A stretch of 64,000 nucleotides of DNA from Bog-257 sp963834135 (GCA_963834135.1 CAWIAN010000005.1:1-64000); one strand, 5' to 3'; positions 45,460 through 54,213 are shown, counted from the first letter of the stretch. Numbers and translations: made by a program. The notes: generated by a model from the sequence alone, not told the origin.

Positions 45460-46110
45460 CTACTGTGGCGATGAGAGAAGCGAGTGGGTAACGGCATGGA
45501 CCGACAACGCGATGCGGTTCGTGACGCCTACCTTACGCAGCAGTTGAGCTACATGCGCTTTGACGGTCCGTTCAATGATCCCGAGCTCATTCGCTATCTC
45601 GCGATTGGAGCAGCCGGAAACCAGCAGTCGCAGGACTTCGCGCTCACGATCGCTGATCTTGGCTTCGCTGCGCGGCTCAACCCTACGTGCCGAGACGGTC
45701 GTCCGTTCAATGAACCGGGCCAGTACCCGGCGAGGTATCCACAAAGAGCCGGCATGAACCTCTCGAATCGCCTTCTTGAATTCTTCGGCTGGTGCTTCCT
45801 CGCAGACGTAACCTTTCGCACCGGCGCTGACCGCTCGAAGAATATCTTCGTCGCGACTTCCCGGGCCCGTGACAATGATGCAAATCTCTGGGCGAACCGC
45901 CTTGAGGGCAGACATGCCCGCGTAAAAAGCAGCTCCGCGATTGGCTGTCATCAACACAACTTCGTTCTCCGGCCCGGCGATGACACTGTCAACCGTGCCG
46001 GTTTGGATCCGAATGTCGTGTTGTGAGGCGAAGATCGTGCGCAGTCCGAGAAAGCGGACGGGATCGCTTTCCAGTACAGACACGCGGATGACGGTTCGCG
46101 GTGATTTCAT
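45460..46110 (-). CDS. NarL/LuxR-type response regulator with degenerate receiver
   Basis: 216 residues. The N-terminal CheY-like domain keeps the fold (VSVLESDP, IIVTGPGSRDEDILRAVSAGAKGYV) but the phospho-acceptor position reads VVLMT (Thr 55), where Asp is normal, so it probably is not regulated by phosphorylation. The C-terminal LuxR HTH (ISDREREVLRLLVSGCSNREIANELGIIERTVKAHVAQLLRKVGVTNR) is intact. It may be a constitutive or ligand-responsive DNA-binding protein. No kinase is adjacent. ATG 46110 precedes the domain start. The long palindromes just downstream could be targets, but there is no direct evidence. Confidence 0.88.
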   Translation of the reverse strand: MKSPRTVIRVSVLESDPVRFLGLRTIFASQHDIRIQTGTVDSVIAGPENEVVLMTANRGAAFYAGMSALKAVRPEICIIVTGPGSRDEDILRAVSAGAKGYVCEEAPAEEFKKAIREVHAGSLWIPRRVLARFIERTTVSARRVEPRSEAKISDREREVLRLLVSGCSNREIANELGIIERTVKAHVAQLLRKVGVTNRIALSVHAVTHSLLSSPQ

Positions 46111-46501
46111 AGTCCGCCAAGGCGCCTGCCTTTAGGCCGATCGTATGGCACTTTCCAGCATACATCCACGTAGCACACAAATGGTGTGACGGAGCGCGCG
46201 GTACCCGTTCATTTTTACGCCGATACGGTTGGCCCTTAACGGAATCGAGCAACGGAAGTGTACGTCAGCTGCCGATAAATGAACATCACGTTGAGACCGA
46301 GGCTCCGAGATCTGATGGTATATCCGCACCCCTACCCGTCATTGATGTCTGCCTCGCCGGCACATTATTTTTTAGTAGGTTAGAGAGGAATCAGGATGCC
46401 AACTGGAAGCAGTCGGGCGGCTCTGGTTCGAAAAGACATGAACCACGTTTCACACTAACAACAGAACGGAAAGCAGGGCGGCTTGGCGGCCGCCCTTGTT
46501 C
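46111..46501. other. 391-bp intergenic region
   Basis: Contains the promoter region of the LuxR-type gene and the 3' flank of ku. A possible micro-ORF of 20 codons (ATG 46396 to TAA 46458, MPTGSSRAALVRKDMNHVSH) has GAGGAA-type purines upstream, but nothing else supports it. The hairpin at 46475-46496 is listed separately. Confidence 0.4.
46475..46496 (-). terminator. Hairpin after ku
   Basis: AGGGCGGC and GCCGCCCT form an eight-base-pair GC stem around six bases, six bases after the ku stop. The following minus-strand bases (GCTTTCC) give only a short T-run. Confidence 0.5.
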
Positions 46502-47365
46502 CTATGCGGCCGGTTTGCGGCGCGAACCCTTCTTGCCTTTGGCCACAACCTTCACCTCAGACGCGCGCTGAGCCGCTTCCACTCGTTGCGGTGGCTTCTT
46601 GGGTAGTTGCGCCAGGCTCTCCTTCAGCGCGGCCATCAGATCGACTACCGGAGCCATCTTCTTCGGCTTCTCAACCGGCGTAACCTCTTCGCCTTCCAGT
46701 CGAGCCTTGATCAGCATTTTGACGTTCTCTTCGAAGGTGTCGTGATATTTTTCCGGCTCGAAGTCGCCCGCCAGTGCCTCGATGAGTTGGTGCGCCACTT
46801 TGACCTCGGCATCCTTAAGTTCGACATCCGGAGCGCCAAAGTTTTCCAGATCGCGCACTTCCTCTTTGTAATACATGGTGTGCAGCATCATGCCACCCTT
46901 GTACGGACGGAGAAAGACCGTGTACTCGCGGTTGTGCATGGTGAGCTTGGCGATAGCGACGTACTTGGTCTCTTCAAGAGCCTTGGTCAGCAAAGCGTAG
47001 GGCCGTTTGCCGGCGTCTTCTGGAACCAGGAAGTAGGACGATTCGAAGTAAATGGGATCGACGTCGTCGGCCTTGACGAACTCGAGAATCTCCATCGCTT
47101 TAGCGGTCTTGGGCTCTATCTTCTTGATCTCTTCGGGTTCGATAATGACGTATTCGCCCTTGCGATACTCGTAGCCCTTGACGATCTCGCTCCGCTCCAC
47201 CACACGCTCGTCGTGCGGACACCAAAGCTGCTGCTTGATTCGCGTATTGTCGTCGCGGTGCAGCATATGGAAGGAAATGTGGTTACCGCGCGCGCCGGAA
47301 AATAGCCGAACCGGCATTGAAATCAGACCAAAGGTCAAATATCCAGACCACACGGAGGATGCCAT
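46502..47365 (-). CDS. ku: Non-homologous end joining protein Ku
   Basis: 287 residues. A typical bacterial Ku core: SVWSGYLTFGLISMPVRLFSG at the N-terminus, FHMLHRDDNTRIKQQLWCP, GYEYRKGEYVIIEPEEI, IYFESSYFLVPED and YTVFLRPYKGGMMLHTMYY. The C-terminus is basic (KGKKGSRRKPAA), which promotes DNA binding. It caps double-strand break ends and recruits LigD. No ligD is within the window, so the partner must be elsewhere. ATG 47365 with AAAGGA upstream. Monocistronic. Confidence 0.95.
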   Translation of the reverse strand: MASSVWSGYLTFGLISMPVRLFSGARGNHISFHMLHRDDNTRIKQQLWCPHDERVVERSEIVKGYEYRKGEYVIIEPEEIKKIEPKTAKAMEILEFVKADDVDPIYFESSYFLVPEDAGKRPYALLTKALEETKYVAIAKLTMHNREYTVFLRPYKGGMMLHTMYYKEEVRDLENFGAPDVELKDAEVKVAHQLIEALAGDFEPEKYHDTFEENVKMLIKARLEGEEVTPVEKPKKMAPVVDLMAALKESLAQLPKKPPQRVEAAQRASEVKVVAKGKKGSRRKPAA

Positions 47366-47621
47366 ATGCTGTCCTTTAGTGAAGAGATCCCAGTTCGGTT
47401 CGCGCGATTTTAGGCGAGAACTCGAGGGTAGCCCTGTGGAAAACTGGGCAGAATATCATCCGGTGCTTCGCCAAGGTTCGTCAAGCCTTATTCTTCAAAG
47501 ACCTGCAAACCTAAGACCACCCGCACTCCACATGGATGGGATGCGTACCAGTTCAGATTTCGCTGTCTCCGGCGGTACCGTGACCGTAGCCTCCAGAGGA
47601 TGCGATACTGGGTCAGGCGTG

Positions 47622-48359
47622 ATGAATCTTATACATGCGAGGGCTTTGCCGGCTGGAGTCGTGGCGGTCGGCTTCGCTATTTTGGCCCGGGCCATTGGCT
47701 CCGTTACCGACGGCGGAGCGATCGCAGGAGTGCTGGTCGCTTTCATTCTCATGCTCGCCGGAGGCTTTTCCGGGTTCATCCCCCTGCTGACGCTATTTGC
47801 GCTGACCGTGATCTCGACTGCATGGGGGTATAAGCGAAAGCAACGGCTCGGAGTTGCGGAGCACAAGAAGGGTCGAAAGGCTTCGCAGGTGCTGGCGAAT
47901 CTTGGTGCGGCTGCTCTATGCGCATTGCCCGCGATCTATTTTCCGAAGCTTGCGGATTTGCTGTTCATCGCGGCTGTTGCCGCACTGGCCGAGGCCGCCG
48001 CAGATACCGTCTCCAGTGAGATGGGCCAGGCGACGGCTCGCAATGCTTACATGATCAGCGATTTTCGCGATGTGCCGATCGGCACGAACGGCGCCATCAG
48101 CATTGCGGGCACAATCAGTGGATGTGTGGCTGCATGCATCGTGGCCTGGATCAGCGCCGTGGTCGGATTTGTGGATTGGCACTGGACGCCGGTGATCACC
48201 TTCGCCGCGATCGGCGGTATGTTTCTCGACAGCATCATCGGGGCGACGTGGGAGAATGCCGGCAAACTGGGGAATGATGGCGTCAACTTCATCAGCACTG
48301 TGTTCGCCGCAGACGTAGCCCTGGTCGTAGCGTTGATCATGCAGCGAATAGGCGGTTGA
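47622..48359 (+). CDS. DUF92 family membrane protein
   Basis: About 245 residues with six or seven helices. DUF92 marks are IGSVTDGGAIAGVLVAFILMLAGG, RKASQVLANLGAAALCALPAI, AEAAADTVSSEMGQA and FLDSIIGATWEN with NDGVNFISTVFAADVAL. The family includes plant VTE6 phytyl-phosphate kinase and bacterial relatives of unknown substrate, so a polyprenyl/phytyl phosphate-handling role is possible but unproved. The upstream frame stays open for about 440 bases but has no coding character; the ATG at 47622 directly precedes the first helix. Followed by the cyclase gene after 51 bases. Confidence 0.78.
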   Translation: MNLIHARALPAGVVAVGFAILARAIGSVTDGGAIAGVLVAFILMLAGGFSGFIPLLTLFALTVISTAWGYKRKQRLGVAEHKKGRKASQVLANLGAAALCALPAIYFPKLADLLFIAAVAALAEAAADTVSSEMGQATARNAYMISDFRDVPIGTNGAISIAGTISGCVAACIVAWISAVVGFVDWHWTPVITFAAIGGMFLDSIIGATWENAGKLGNDGVNFISTVFAADVALVVALIMQRIGG

Positions 48360-48410
48360 GCGTACATAAAGAGAAAGCTTCCGCGACACATCCGCACGCT
48401 AAGGAACCTC

Positions 48411-49124
48411 ATGTCTGATCCACCTGTCTTCCGCACCGTTATTGACCTTACGCATCCCCTCAACGATCGCTCGCCCAACTGGGAGGGCACAGCGGAGTCG
48501 CCGTTCCTGGCGCAGGAGCTCGGCAACATCGAACGCGACGGTTACTACTCACGAATCTTTTCGACCCAGGAACATTACGGCACACATCTCGACGCCCCGG
48601 CACATTTCGCCGCGGGAGGGTGGACGGTAGACCAGATTCCGGCCAACCGGCTGGTGGGTCCGCTGGTAGTGCTCGATGTCCGCGAGAATGTGAAGGGCAA
48701 TGCAGATTACGAGGTGAGCGTGGAGGACATAAATGCGTGGGAGCGAATCCACGGCGCGATCTCGCCAAGCTGCGTTGTAATGGCTTACACCGGGTGGGAT
48801 GAACGCTGGCAGAGGCACGAGGATTTTCGCAACCAGCAGAGCGACGGCCTTACGCACTACCCGGGATTCTCGCTCGAAGCCGCTAAATCCCTGGTGCAGT
48901 CACGCAAAGTGATCGGCCTTGGTATCGACACCATGAGTGTCGACATTGGAGCGACCACGACCTATCCCGTCCATCTGTTCACTTCGCAGCATGGAATCTA
49001 CCACTTGGAAAACGTAGCCAATCTGGCCGAAGTGCCGGCCGCTGGATCAACGGTGATCGTCGCACCGATCAAATTGGAAAGGGGATCAGGCGGCCCGGCG
49101 AGAGTGTTGGCGCTAGTGGAGTAG
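48411..49124 (+). CDS. Cyclase-family hydrolase (kynurenine formamidase-like)
   Basis: 237 residues. The family motif HxGTHxDxPxHF is seen as EHYGTHLDAPAHF, with TVIDLTHPLND at the N-terminus, VMAYTGWDERW, VIGLGIDTMSVDIG and HLFTSQHGIYHLENVANL. Zinc- or manganese-dependent amidohydrolases of this fold cleave N-formylkynurenine, isatin or related amides. The specific substrate is unclear. AAGGAA eight bases before the ATG supports the start. Co-directional with DUF92. Confidence 0.88.
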   Translation: MSDPPVFRTVIDLTHPLNDRSPNWEGTAESPFLAQELGNIERDGYYSRIFSTQEHYGTHLDAPAHFAAGGWTVDQIPANRLVGPLVVLDVRENVKGNADYEVSVEDINAWERIHGAISPSCVVMAYTGWDERWQRHEDFRNQQSDGLTHYPGFSLEAAKSLVQSRKVIGLGIDTMSVDIGATTTYPVHLFTSQHGIYHLENVANLAEVPAAGSTVIVAPIKLERGSGGPARVLALVE

Positions 49125-49159
49125 CTATAAGCCGTCAGCCAACAAAACCTGGTCTCTTT

Positions 49160-49194
49160 CGTGCGAGTGCCATTCAGTGGCAAAGATTCGCACG
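49160..49194 (+). terminator. Hairpin after the cyclase gene
   Basis: Outer arms CGTGCGA/TCGCACG and inner TGCCA/TGGCA form an interrupted stem 35 bases after the stop. No clear T-run follows, so termination is uncertain. Confidence 0.4.
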
Positions 49195-49285
49195 ATCTTG
49201 TCATGGTTGCGTCTCTAACCCGAGACACTTTCGAAGAACAATCGAACCCGAGGCAGGTTGCCTTAGTTGATAGCTGATGCCTGCC

Positions 49286-49849
49286 TTACCGCACATGCGC
49301 CTTGTACAACAGGTAGCTGAAGCTTTCTCGTAGAGCGGCCAAAAAGCGACCAACAAGCGTCTTCGGGATCGAGCCCGGCCGAGGCGAGAGATACACCTGA
49401 ATCCCCTGCGCTTCCATCATCTGCTTAGCGCGGAACATGTGGTAGGCATCGCTGACCAGAAGGCAAGTCTGCATGTCGTTGGCGCGCATGATGACGGCCA
49501 CCCGCTGGCTGGACTCATCGGTATCGCCGCCCTGGGTTTCGGCGATGAGATTTGCGTCCGGAATGCCGCGGGACTCGAGGTAGTCCCGTCCTACCTGGCC
49601 CTCACTGAAGCGAAGATCGTTGCCTGCCCCGCCGGTAGTGATGACCACGGGAGCCAGTCCGCGTTTGAAAAGGGTGTAAGCGTGGTCGAGTCGTGCGCGG
49701 AAGACCGGCGAGGGGCGTCCGACGTACTCGGCCGCTCCAAAGACAACGATAGCGTCGGCCGAATGCTCCTCACTAACCCCGGCCTCCCTCATGATTTTTG
49801 TACTGATGGAAAAGAGAAATCCCATCGCCACGACTGCGGCGAGAGCCAC
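49286..49849 (-). CDS. YdcF/DUF218 membrane-anchored protein
   Basis: 187 residues, starting with GTG inside one membrane helix (VALAAVVAMGFLFSI). DUF218 elements: ADAIVVFGAAEYVGRPSPVFRARLDHAYTLF, PVVITTGGAGNDLRFSEGQVGRDYLESRGIP, ETQGGDTDESSQRVAVIMR, CLLVSDAYHMFRAKQM. Proteins of this family (SanA/ElyC/YdcF) act in envelope integrity. It lies 48 bases downstream of tsaC on the same strand. The in-frame region upstream of the GTG has no ATG, so the N-terminus is slightly uncertain. Confidence 0.85.
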   Translation of the reverse strand: MALAAVVAMGFLFSISTKIMREAGVSEEHSADAIVVFGAAEYVGRPSPVFRARLDHAYTLFKRGLAPVVITTGGAGNDLRFSEGQVGRDYLESRGIPDANLIAETQGGDTDESSQRVAVIMRANDMQTCLLVSDAYHMFRAKQMMEAQGIQVYLSPRPGSIPKTLVGRFLAALRESFSYLLYKAHVR

Positions 49850-49897
49850 AATCCATCGAATGGGGTGAAGGTTGGAATTCCGCGCTGCCGTGGCGAT

Positions 49898-50545
49898 CTA
49901 CTCCCGGCCACCCAAAAGCTCGACAATCTGCTCCTCGGGAATCGCCCCCTGACGCAGCAGACGCCAGCTGACATCGCCTGTCAGATCGACGATGGTCGAC
50001 GGCATCACGCCGGGAACCTGTCCGCCGTCCACAATAATCGAGAGGCAGTCGCCTAACTGGTCTCGCACCTGCATTGCCGTGGTGCACTCGACTTCGCCAT
50101 GCAGATTCGCTGACGTCGCCGTGATCGGCAGTCCGGCCGAGCGGATGATGGCCAAGGGAATCTCAGCCGCCGGCACGCGCAAAGCTACGTTGCCGGTGTT
50201 GGCGGTCACTTTAAGCGGCAGCTTAGGATCGGCCTTGACGATGATCGTCAGTGGTCCCGGCCAAAAGCGTCTCGCCAGCAGGTAGAAAATCTCCGGGACC
50301 GGCCATGCCAGGTCCGCCGCCTGGTCTACCGACTCGATCAACAGCGACAACGGTTTGTGGCGCGAGCGGGTCTTGATGTCGTAAACCTGATCGACCGCAT
50401 GCAGGTTGAAGGGGTCGACGGCCAGGCCATAGAAAGTGTCGGTCGGCACGCCGAGCACTTCGCCGGCGCGGATCTTTTCGGCTGCGTAGGTGACCAGCGA
50501 GGCCTCCGGCGCCTGATTGTTCATTTTTACTATTTCGGGACGCAA
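49898..50545 (-). CDS. tsaC: Threonylcarbamoyl-AMP synthase
   Basis: 215 residues of the Sua5/YciO/YrdC fold: GEVLGVPTDTFYGLAVDPFN, IKTRSRHKPLSLLIES, RRFWPGPLTIIVKAD, ANTGNVALRVP, LPITATSANLHGEVECTTA and the C-terminal STIVDLTGDVSWRLLRQGAI. It makes threonylcarbamoyl-AMP for the t6A modification of ANN-decoding tRNAs. The TTG start at 50545 has GAGG five bases upstream; an ATG seven codons later (50524) is the alternative and gives the more usual N-terminus. Confidence 0.92.
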   Translation of the reverse strand: MRPEIVKMNNQAPEASLVTYAAEKIRAGEVLGVPTDTFYGLAVDPFNLHAVDQVYDIKTRSRHKPLSLLIESVDQAADLAWPVPEIFYLLARRFWPGPLTIIVKADPKLPLKVTANTGNVALRVPAAEIPLAIIRSAGLPITATSANLHGEVECTTAMQVRDQLGDCLSIIVDGGQVPGVMPSTIVDLTGDVSWRLLRQGAIPEEQIVELLGGRE

Positions 50546-50691
50546 CCGTGCCTCTTCCTAAAGCGAGGGTTTGCGAAGCGAACGCTAACACGTTGCTTCG
50601 CGGGACGGCAACTGAGCAGATTATCACGTCGCCCCACTTCTGCGCGGTGAAGTTGGGCAGCGGTGTAGGATAGACGCGGTTTACCTCAATC

Positions 50692-51513
50692 ATGGCTGAT
50701 CCTTCCGGTTTTGATCCTCGGCTGCGGCGTGTCGACAGTCGCCAGAACGCACGCGTCAAAGAGCTGCGCCGCGCCTTCGCCAACGCTGTGCCCAACGAAC
50801 AAGGCGAAGTGGCGATCGAGGGCATGCACCTGGTGGAGGAAGCCATTCGCAGTGGTTTGAAGCTGTCGACCGTTTTCTTCAGCGAGGCGGCACGCGAGCG
50901 CGTTCACAAGTTGTTGCCGCAGCTGTCATCGCACACGGAAGCTCTGCTGCTGCCGGACTCTGTCTTCGCCAGCGCCGTTCCGACTGAGACGCCGCAGGGA
51001 GTGGCAGCGCTGGTTCGGACAAAGCCTGGCGTGCTGGAAAATATCTTGAAGTCCCAACCTGCTTTGCTGGTGATTACGGCTGGTTTGCAGGATCCGGGCA
51101 ACCTGGGCACGCTCGCTCGCTCGGCCGAAGCATTCGGAGTTACAGGCCTGCTTCTCGGCGAGCGCACCGTGAGTCCGTGGAACTGGAAAGCAGTCCGCGC
51201 TTCAGCGGGATCATTGTTCCGTTTATCCAGCGCGAAAGTTGAGCTGGCAGCGGAGTTGCCCGAACTGAAGAAATGCAGTGTGCAACTGCTCGCGACCTCA
51301 TCGCACAAAGGGACCGCCATCGCAGAAATAGATTTGCGACAGCCCATCGCTTTTATCATCGGCAATGAGGGCGCTGGCATTCCCAAAGATGTGCTCGCCG
51401 AAGCAGACGGCATCGTCTCCATCCCACAATCATCAAAAGTAGAGTCGCTCAATGCTGGCATAGCAGCATCGATCCTGTTGTATGAAGCATCTCGGCAGAG
51501 AAGAATTGATTGA
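50692..51513 (+). CDS. TrmH/SpoU-family RNA 2'-O-methyltransferase
   Basis: 273 residues. An N-terminal substrate-binding domain (VDSRQNARVKELRRAF, EVAIEGMHLVEEAIRSG) is followed by the SpoU knot: LVITAGLQDPGNLGTLARSAEAFGVTGLLLG (motif 1), PIAFIIGNEGAGIPKDVL (motif 2) and SIPQSSKVESLNAGIAASILLYEA (motif 3). It binds SAM and methylates a ribose of rRNA or tRNA; the target is not specified by the sequence. Its stop codon coincides with the left end of the repeat element at 51513. Confidence 0.92.
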   Translation: MADPSGFDPRLRRVDSRQNARVKELRRAFANAVPNEQGEVAIEGMHLVEEAIRSGLKLSTVFFSEAARERVHKLLPQLSSHTEALLLPDSVFASAVPTETPQGVAALVRTKPGVLENILKSQPALLVITAGLQDPGNLGTLARSAEAFGVTGLLLGERTVSPWNWKAVRASAGSLFRLSSAKVELAAELPELKKCSVQLLATSSHKGTAIAEIDLRQPIAFIIGNEGAGIPKDVLAEADGIVSIPQSSKVESLNAGIAASILLYEASRQRRID

Positions 51514-52055
51514 ACCACAGACACAGAGGCACAGGGGTTTAGAATTCTGTCCAGGTTCTGGCAGGCGGAAAGGGCTTTCCGTCTTGAAAACGGTGTACGA
51601 GTGAAACGTCACAGTTCCTCGCTTGGCCTCCCAACACGCGGTGGTCGATAACGCAGAACAGTTACTTACGGGAGAAATCATATCGGTTGCCGTCGAAGTT
51701 CATCGTGCACTGGGCCCAGGATTTTTGGAATCGGCTTATCAAGTCTGTTTATGTCACGAGCTTGGCATCCGCAGGATTCGATTTCGTCAGCAAGCTGAGA
51801 TTCCGGTTAGTTATACGGGTGTGAAACTGGATTGTGGCTTCCGGATCGACTTGATCGTGAGCGATAAGGTTATTGTCGAATTGAAATCCGTTCAACAGAT
51901 ATTGCCTGTACATGCGGCCCAACTCATAACGTATCTGCGACTGTGTGGGCTGAGTGTGGGATTGCCGTTGAACTTCAACGAAGCAGTGCTGAAGGACGGA
52001 ATTCGGCGACGAGTTCTTTGATTTCCAAACTCTATGCCTTCGTGCCTCTGTGGTT
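51513..52055. mobile_element. Terminal-inverted-repeat element carrying a GxxExxY gene
   Basis: Left end AACCACAGACACAGAGGCAC (51513 onward) and right end GCCTCGTG/GTGCCTCTGTGGTT (ending 52055) are inverted copies of a CCACAGAGGCAC core. They enclose the GxxExxY gene. The left end starts on the last base of the trmH stop and the right end covers the first codons of rarA. Two shorter relatives lie at 53385 and 56070. No transposase is encoded. Confidence 0.65.
51623..52021 (+). CDS. GxxExxY family protein
   Basis: 132 residues. The signature motif is VEVHRALGPGFLESAYQVCLCHEL, followed by RFRQQAEIPVSYTG, FRIDLIVSDKVIVELKSVQQILPVHAAQLITYLRL, which has the spacing of a PD-(D/E)XK nuclease-like core (Asp in RIDL, Glu-x-Lys in ELK). 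Families of this type occur in many near-identical copies in soil bacteria. Function is unproved; a nuclease-like role linked to the surrounding inverted repeats is inference. The start is TTG at 51623; the N-terminal dozen residues are uncertain. Confidence 0.82.
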   Translation: MASQHAVVDNAEQLLTGEIISVAVEVHRALGPGFLESAYQVCLCHELGIRRIRFRQQAEIPVSYTGVKLDCGFRIDLIVSDKVIVELKSVQQILPVHAAQLITYLRLCGLSVGLPLNFNEAVLKDGIRRRVL

Positions 52056-53432
52056 AGTTCAGCTTTGACCCTCTTTGATAACAATCCGCCGCACGATGAA
52101 GCGATCGACAAGTCTCGCCCCCTGGCCGATCGCATGCGGCCGCGTACGCTCGATGAGTTTGTTGGGCAGGAGCACCTTCTTGGTCCGGGCAAATCTCTGC
52201 GTGTGCAGATCGAGCGCGATGATACCGGGTCTCTCATCTTTTGGGGCCCGCCCGGCGTTGGCAAAACCACTCTGGCGAAGATCATCGCCCGCATGACGCA
52301 TGCGGACTTCATCGAGTTCTCCGCCGTGCTTGCCGGGATCAAAGAAATCAAGCAAGTAATGGCCGACGCCGAGCGTGCCCGGCAATACGGTACGCGCACC
52401 ATCGTTTTCGTCGACGAGGTGCATCGCTTCAACAAAGCCCAGCAGGATGCCTTTTTGCCGTACGTCGAGAAGGGGAGCATTCGCCTGATCGGCGCAACGA
52501 CTGAGAATCCGTCTTTCGAAATTATCTCCGCGCTACTTTCACGCTCACGCGTGTACGTGCTGAAGTCGCTCAGTGAAGAGCAGATTGTCGGCTTGTTACA
52601 GCGCGCGCTGGTCGACGAAGAGCGCGGACTGGGCGATCTTCGCCTGGAGGCCGACGACGACGCACTGCGCAAAATCGCAGCCTATTCCAGTGGCGACGCT
52701 CGTAGTGCCTACAACGCGCTGGAGGTTGCCGCGACGCTGGCAAAGGACGCGAATTCTCGCATTACCGATGCCATTGTCACCGACGCACTGCAGAAGCGCG
52801 TGCTGGTGTATGACAAGGCGGGCGAAGAGCATTACAACCTTATTTCCGCTCTGCACAAGAGCGTGCGGAACAGCGATCCCGACGCTGCGTTGTACTGGCT
52901 CGCCCGGATGCTTGAGGCGGGCGAGGATCGCTTGTACATTGCCCGTCGCGTAGTGCGCATGGCCGTTGAAGATATTGGCCTTGCTGATCCGAACGCTCTG
53001 GGAATCACTCTCGCCGCGCGCGATGCCTTCGACTTCCTGGGGATGCCAGAAGGCGATCTCGCGCTGGCGCAGGCCGTCGTGTATCTATGCGCCGCGCCGA
53101 AATCGAATGCCGTCTACACGGCCTACGGAGCGGTGCAGGAAGACGTAGAGCGAACCGCGCAGGATCCGGTGCCACTACATCTTCGCAACGCGCCAACCGG
53201 GCTAATGAAAGGCTTGGGCTACGGCGAAGGCTATCAGTATGCTCACGATCTTGAGCGCAAGGTCGCTGATATGCAGTGCCTGCCGGACAACCTCAAGAAT
53301 CGGGTCTATTACCACCCCACCGAAGAAGGCATCGAGAAGCGCATCAAAGCTCGGCTAGAAGAGATCCGCAAAGCTAAGGCGAATTCAACACAGAGGCACA
53401 AAGACACAGAGAAAAAGCAGTCGGAAGGATAG
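52050..53432 (+). CDS. rarA: Replication-associated recombination protein RarA (MgsA) AAA+ ATPase
   Basis: 460 residues. Walker A GPPGVGKTT, Walker B TIVFVDEVHRF, sensor 1 GATTENPSF, arginine-finger region SRSRVYVL, and the C-terminal tetramerisation domain (LADPNALGITLAARDAFDFLGMPEGDLALAQAVVYL, KSNAVYTAYGA, PLHLRNAPTGLMKGLGYGEGYQYAHD). It acts at stalled forks. Both termini come from repeat DNA: the GTG start (52050) lies in the right arm of the GxxExxY element, with a TTG at 52065 as alternative, and the last 16 codons (STQRHKDTEKKQSEG) read a repeat arm starting near 53388. The native C-terminus was probably around EIRKAKA. Confidence 0.92.
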   Translation: MVSSALTLFDNNPPHDEAIDKSRPLADRMRPRTLDEFVGQEHLLGPGKSLRVQIERDDTGSLIFWGPPGVGKTTLAKIIARMTHADFIEFSAVLAGIKEIKQVMADAERARQYGTRTIVFVDEVHRFNKAQQDAFLPYVEKGSIRLIGATTENPSFEIISALLSRSRVYVLKSLSEEQIVGLLQRALVDEERGLGDLRLEADDDALRKIAAYSSGDARSAYNALEVAATLAKDANSRITDAIVTDALQKRVLVYDKAGEEHYNLISALHKSVRNSDPDAALYWLARMLEAGEDRLYIARRVVRMAVEDIGLADPNALGITLAARDAFDFLGMPEGDLALAQAVVYLCAAPKSNAVYTAYGAVQEDVERTAQDPVPLHLRNAPTGLMKGLGYGEGYQYAHDLERKVADMQCLPDNLKNRVYYHPTEEGIEKRIKARLEEIRKAKANSTQRHKDTEKKQSEG

Positions 53433-53526
53433 CTTCTGCTGTCTCAGGAGACGAGTGCCTGCCAATTTGGAGTCGAGAAGATCTGAAAGTCGAATTCTCC
53501 CGTGTGCTCCGTGTCTCCGTGGTGAA
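53385..53526. repeat. Short terminal-inverted-repeat element (CCACAGAGGCAC type), no gene
   Basis: Left arm TTCAACACAGAGGCACAAAG (53385 onward) and right arm ending CCGTGTCTCCGTGGTGAAC (53526) are inverted, imperfect copies of the same core found around the GxxExxY gene. It is about 142 bp, with no open frame of its own, and lies between rarA (whose end it encodes) and the dienelactone hydrolase stop at 53533. Confidence 0.65.
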
Positions 53527-53532
53527 CTGCGC

Positions 53533-54213
53533 TTATGTCCCTGCGCAATATTTCTTGAGGAATTCCAGCGACCTCTCGCGTGCCAGCTTTGCGGCAGCAG
53601 GATTGTAGGTCGCGCGGGGCTCGCAATTGAAGCCGTGATCGGCGTTCTCATACCAGAATATCTGCACCCCAGGGTGGATCGTTTGCAGTCGGTCGATACC
53701 TTCTCTAGGAATGTGCTTGTCGAGAGAACCAAAGTGCAGCATCACCGGGCAGTGGGGAGTCTCTTGAGCAAAGGAGGTGATATTGCCGCCGTAATAGCCC
53801 ACGGCTGCGGCCGGATCGAGCCGAGTCGCTGCAAGCCAAGCCATCGTGCCGCCGAAGCAGTATCCGATCACTCCGGACTTCGCCACACTCTGTTGCCCCA
53901 GGTACTGGAACGCCGCAGCCATGTCTTTGACCGCATCGTCAGGGTTGATCTGCCGGGCGATAGCAATCCCTTTCTGCAGATCGTCGCCCGTGTACCCGAG
54001 TTCCACGCCAGGCTCGATTCGATCGAACATGGCAGGCGCAATAGCCAGAAATCCGTCGCGCGCATAGCCATCGGCCACGGACCGGATATGAGCATTCACC
54101 CCGAATGCTTCCTGTATGACGACCAGTCCCGCGATCGGGCTCCCGCTAGGGCGCGAAACATAGCCATCTAAATCGTGGCCATCGCTCGCCTTCAGTTTCA
54201 CTGTCTCACTCAT
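53533..54213 (-). CDS. Dienelactone hydrolase family protein
   Basis: 226 residues, alpha/beta hydrolase with Cys nucleophile: GVIGYCFGGTMAWLAA (nucleophile elbow), LHFGSLDKHIP (Asp) and YENADHGFNCE (His), plus AGLVVIQEAFGVNAHIRSVADGYA at the N-terminus. The enzymes open lactone rings in aromatic degradation, but many members have other ester substrates. GAGGAG upstream fits the ATG. It stops seven bases beyond the 53385-53526 repeat. Confidence 0.92.
   Translation of the reverse strand: MSETVKLKASDGHDLDGYVSRPSGSPIAGLVVIQEAFGVNAHIRSVADGYARDGFLAIAPAMFDRIEPGVELGYTGDDLQKGIAIARQINPDDAVKDMAAAFQYLGQQSVAKSGVIGYCFGGTMAWLAATRLDPAAAVGYYGGNITSFAQETPHCPVMLHFGSLDKHIPREGIDRLQTIHPGVQIFWYENADHGFNCEPRATYNPAAAKLARERSLEFLKKYCAGT

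Noticed and set aside
46396..46458. A 20-codon micro-ORF
   Set aside because: It has a fair ribosome site but no conservation evidence or composition signal; noted only in the intergenic entry.
46607..47305. A 232-codon plus-strand frame
   Set aside because: It is fully antisense to ku, which has clear family motifs.
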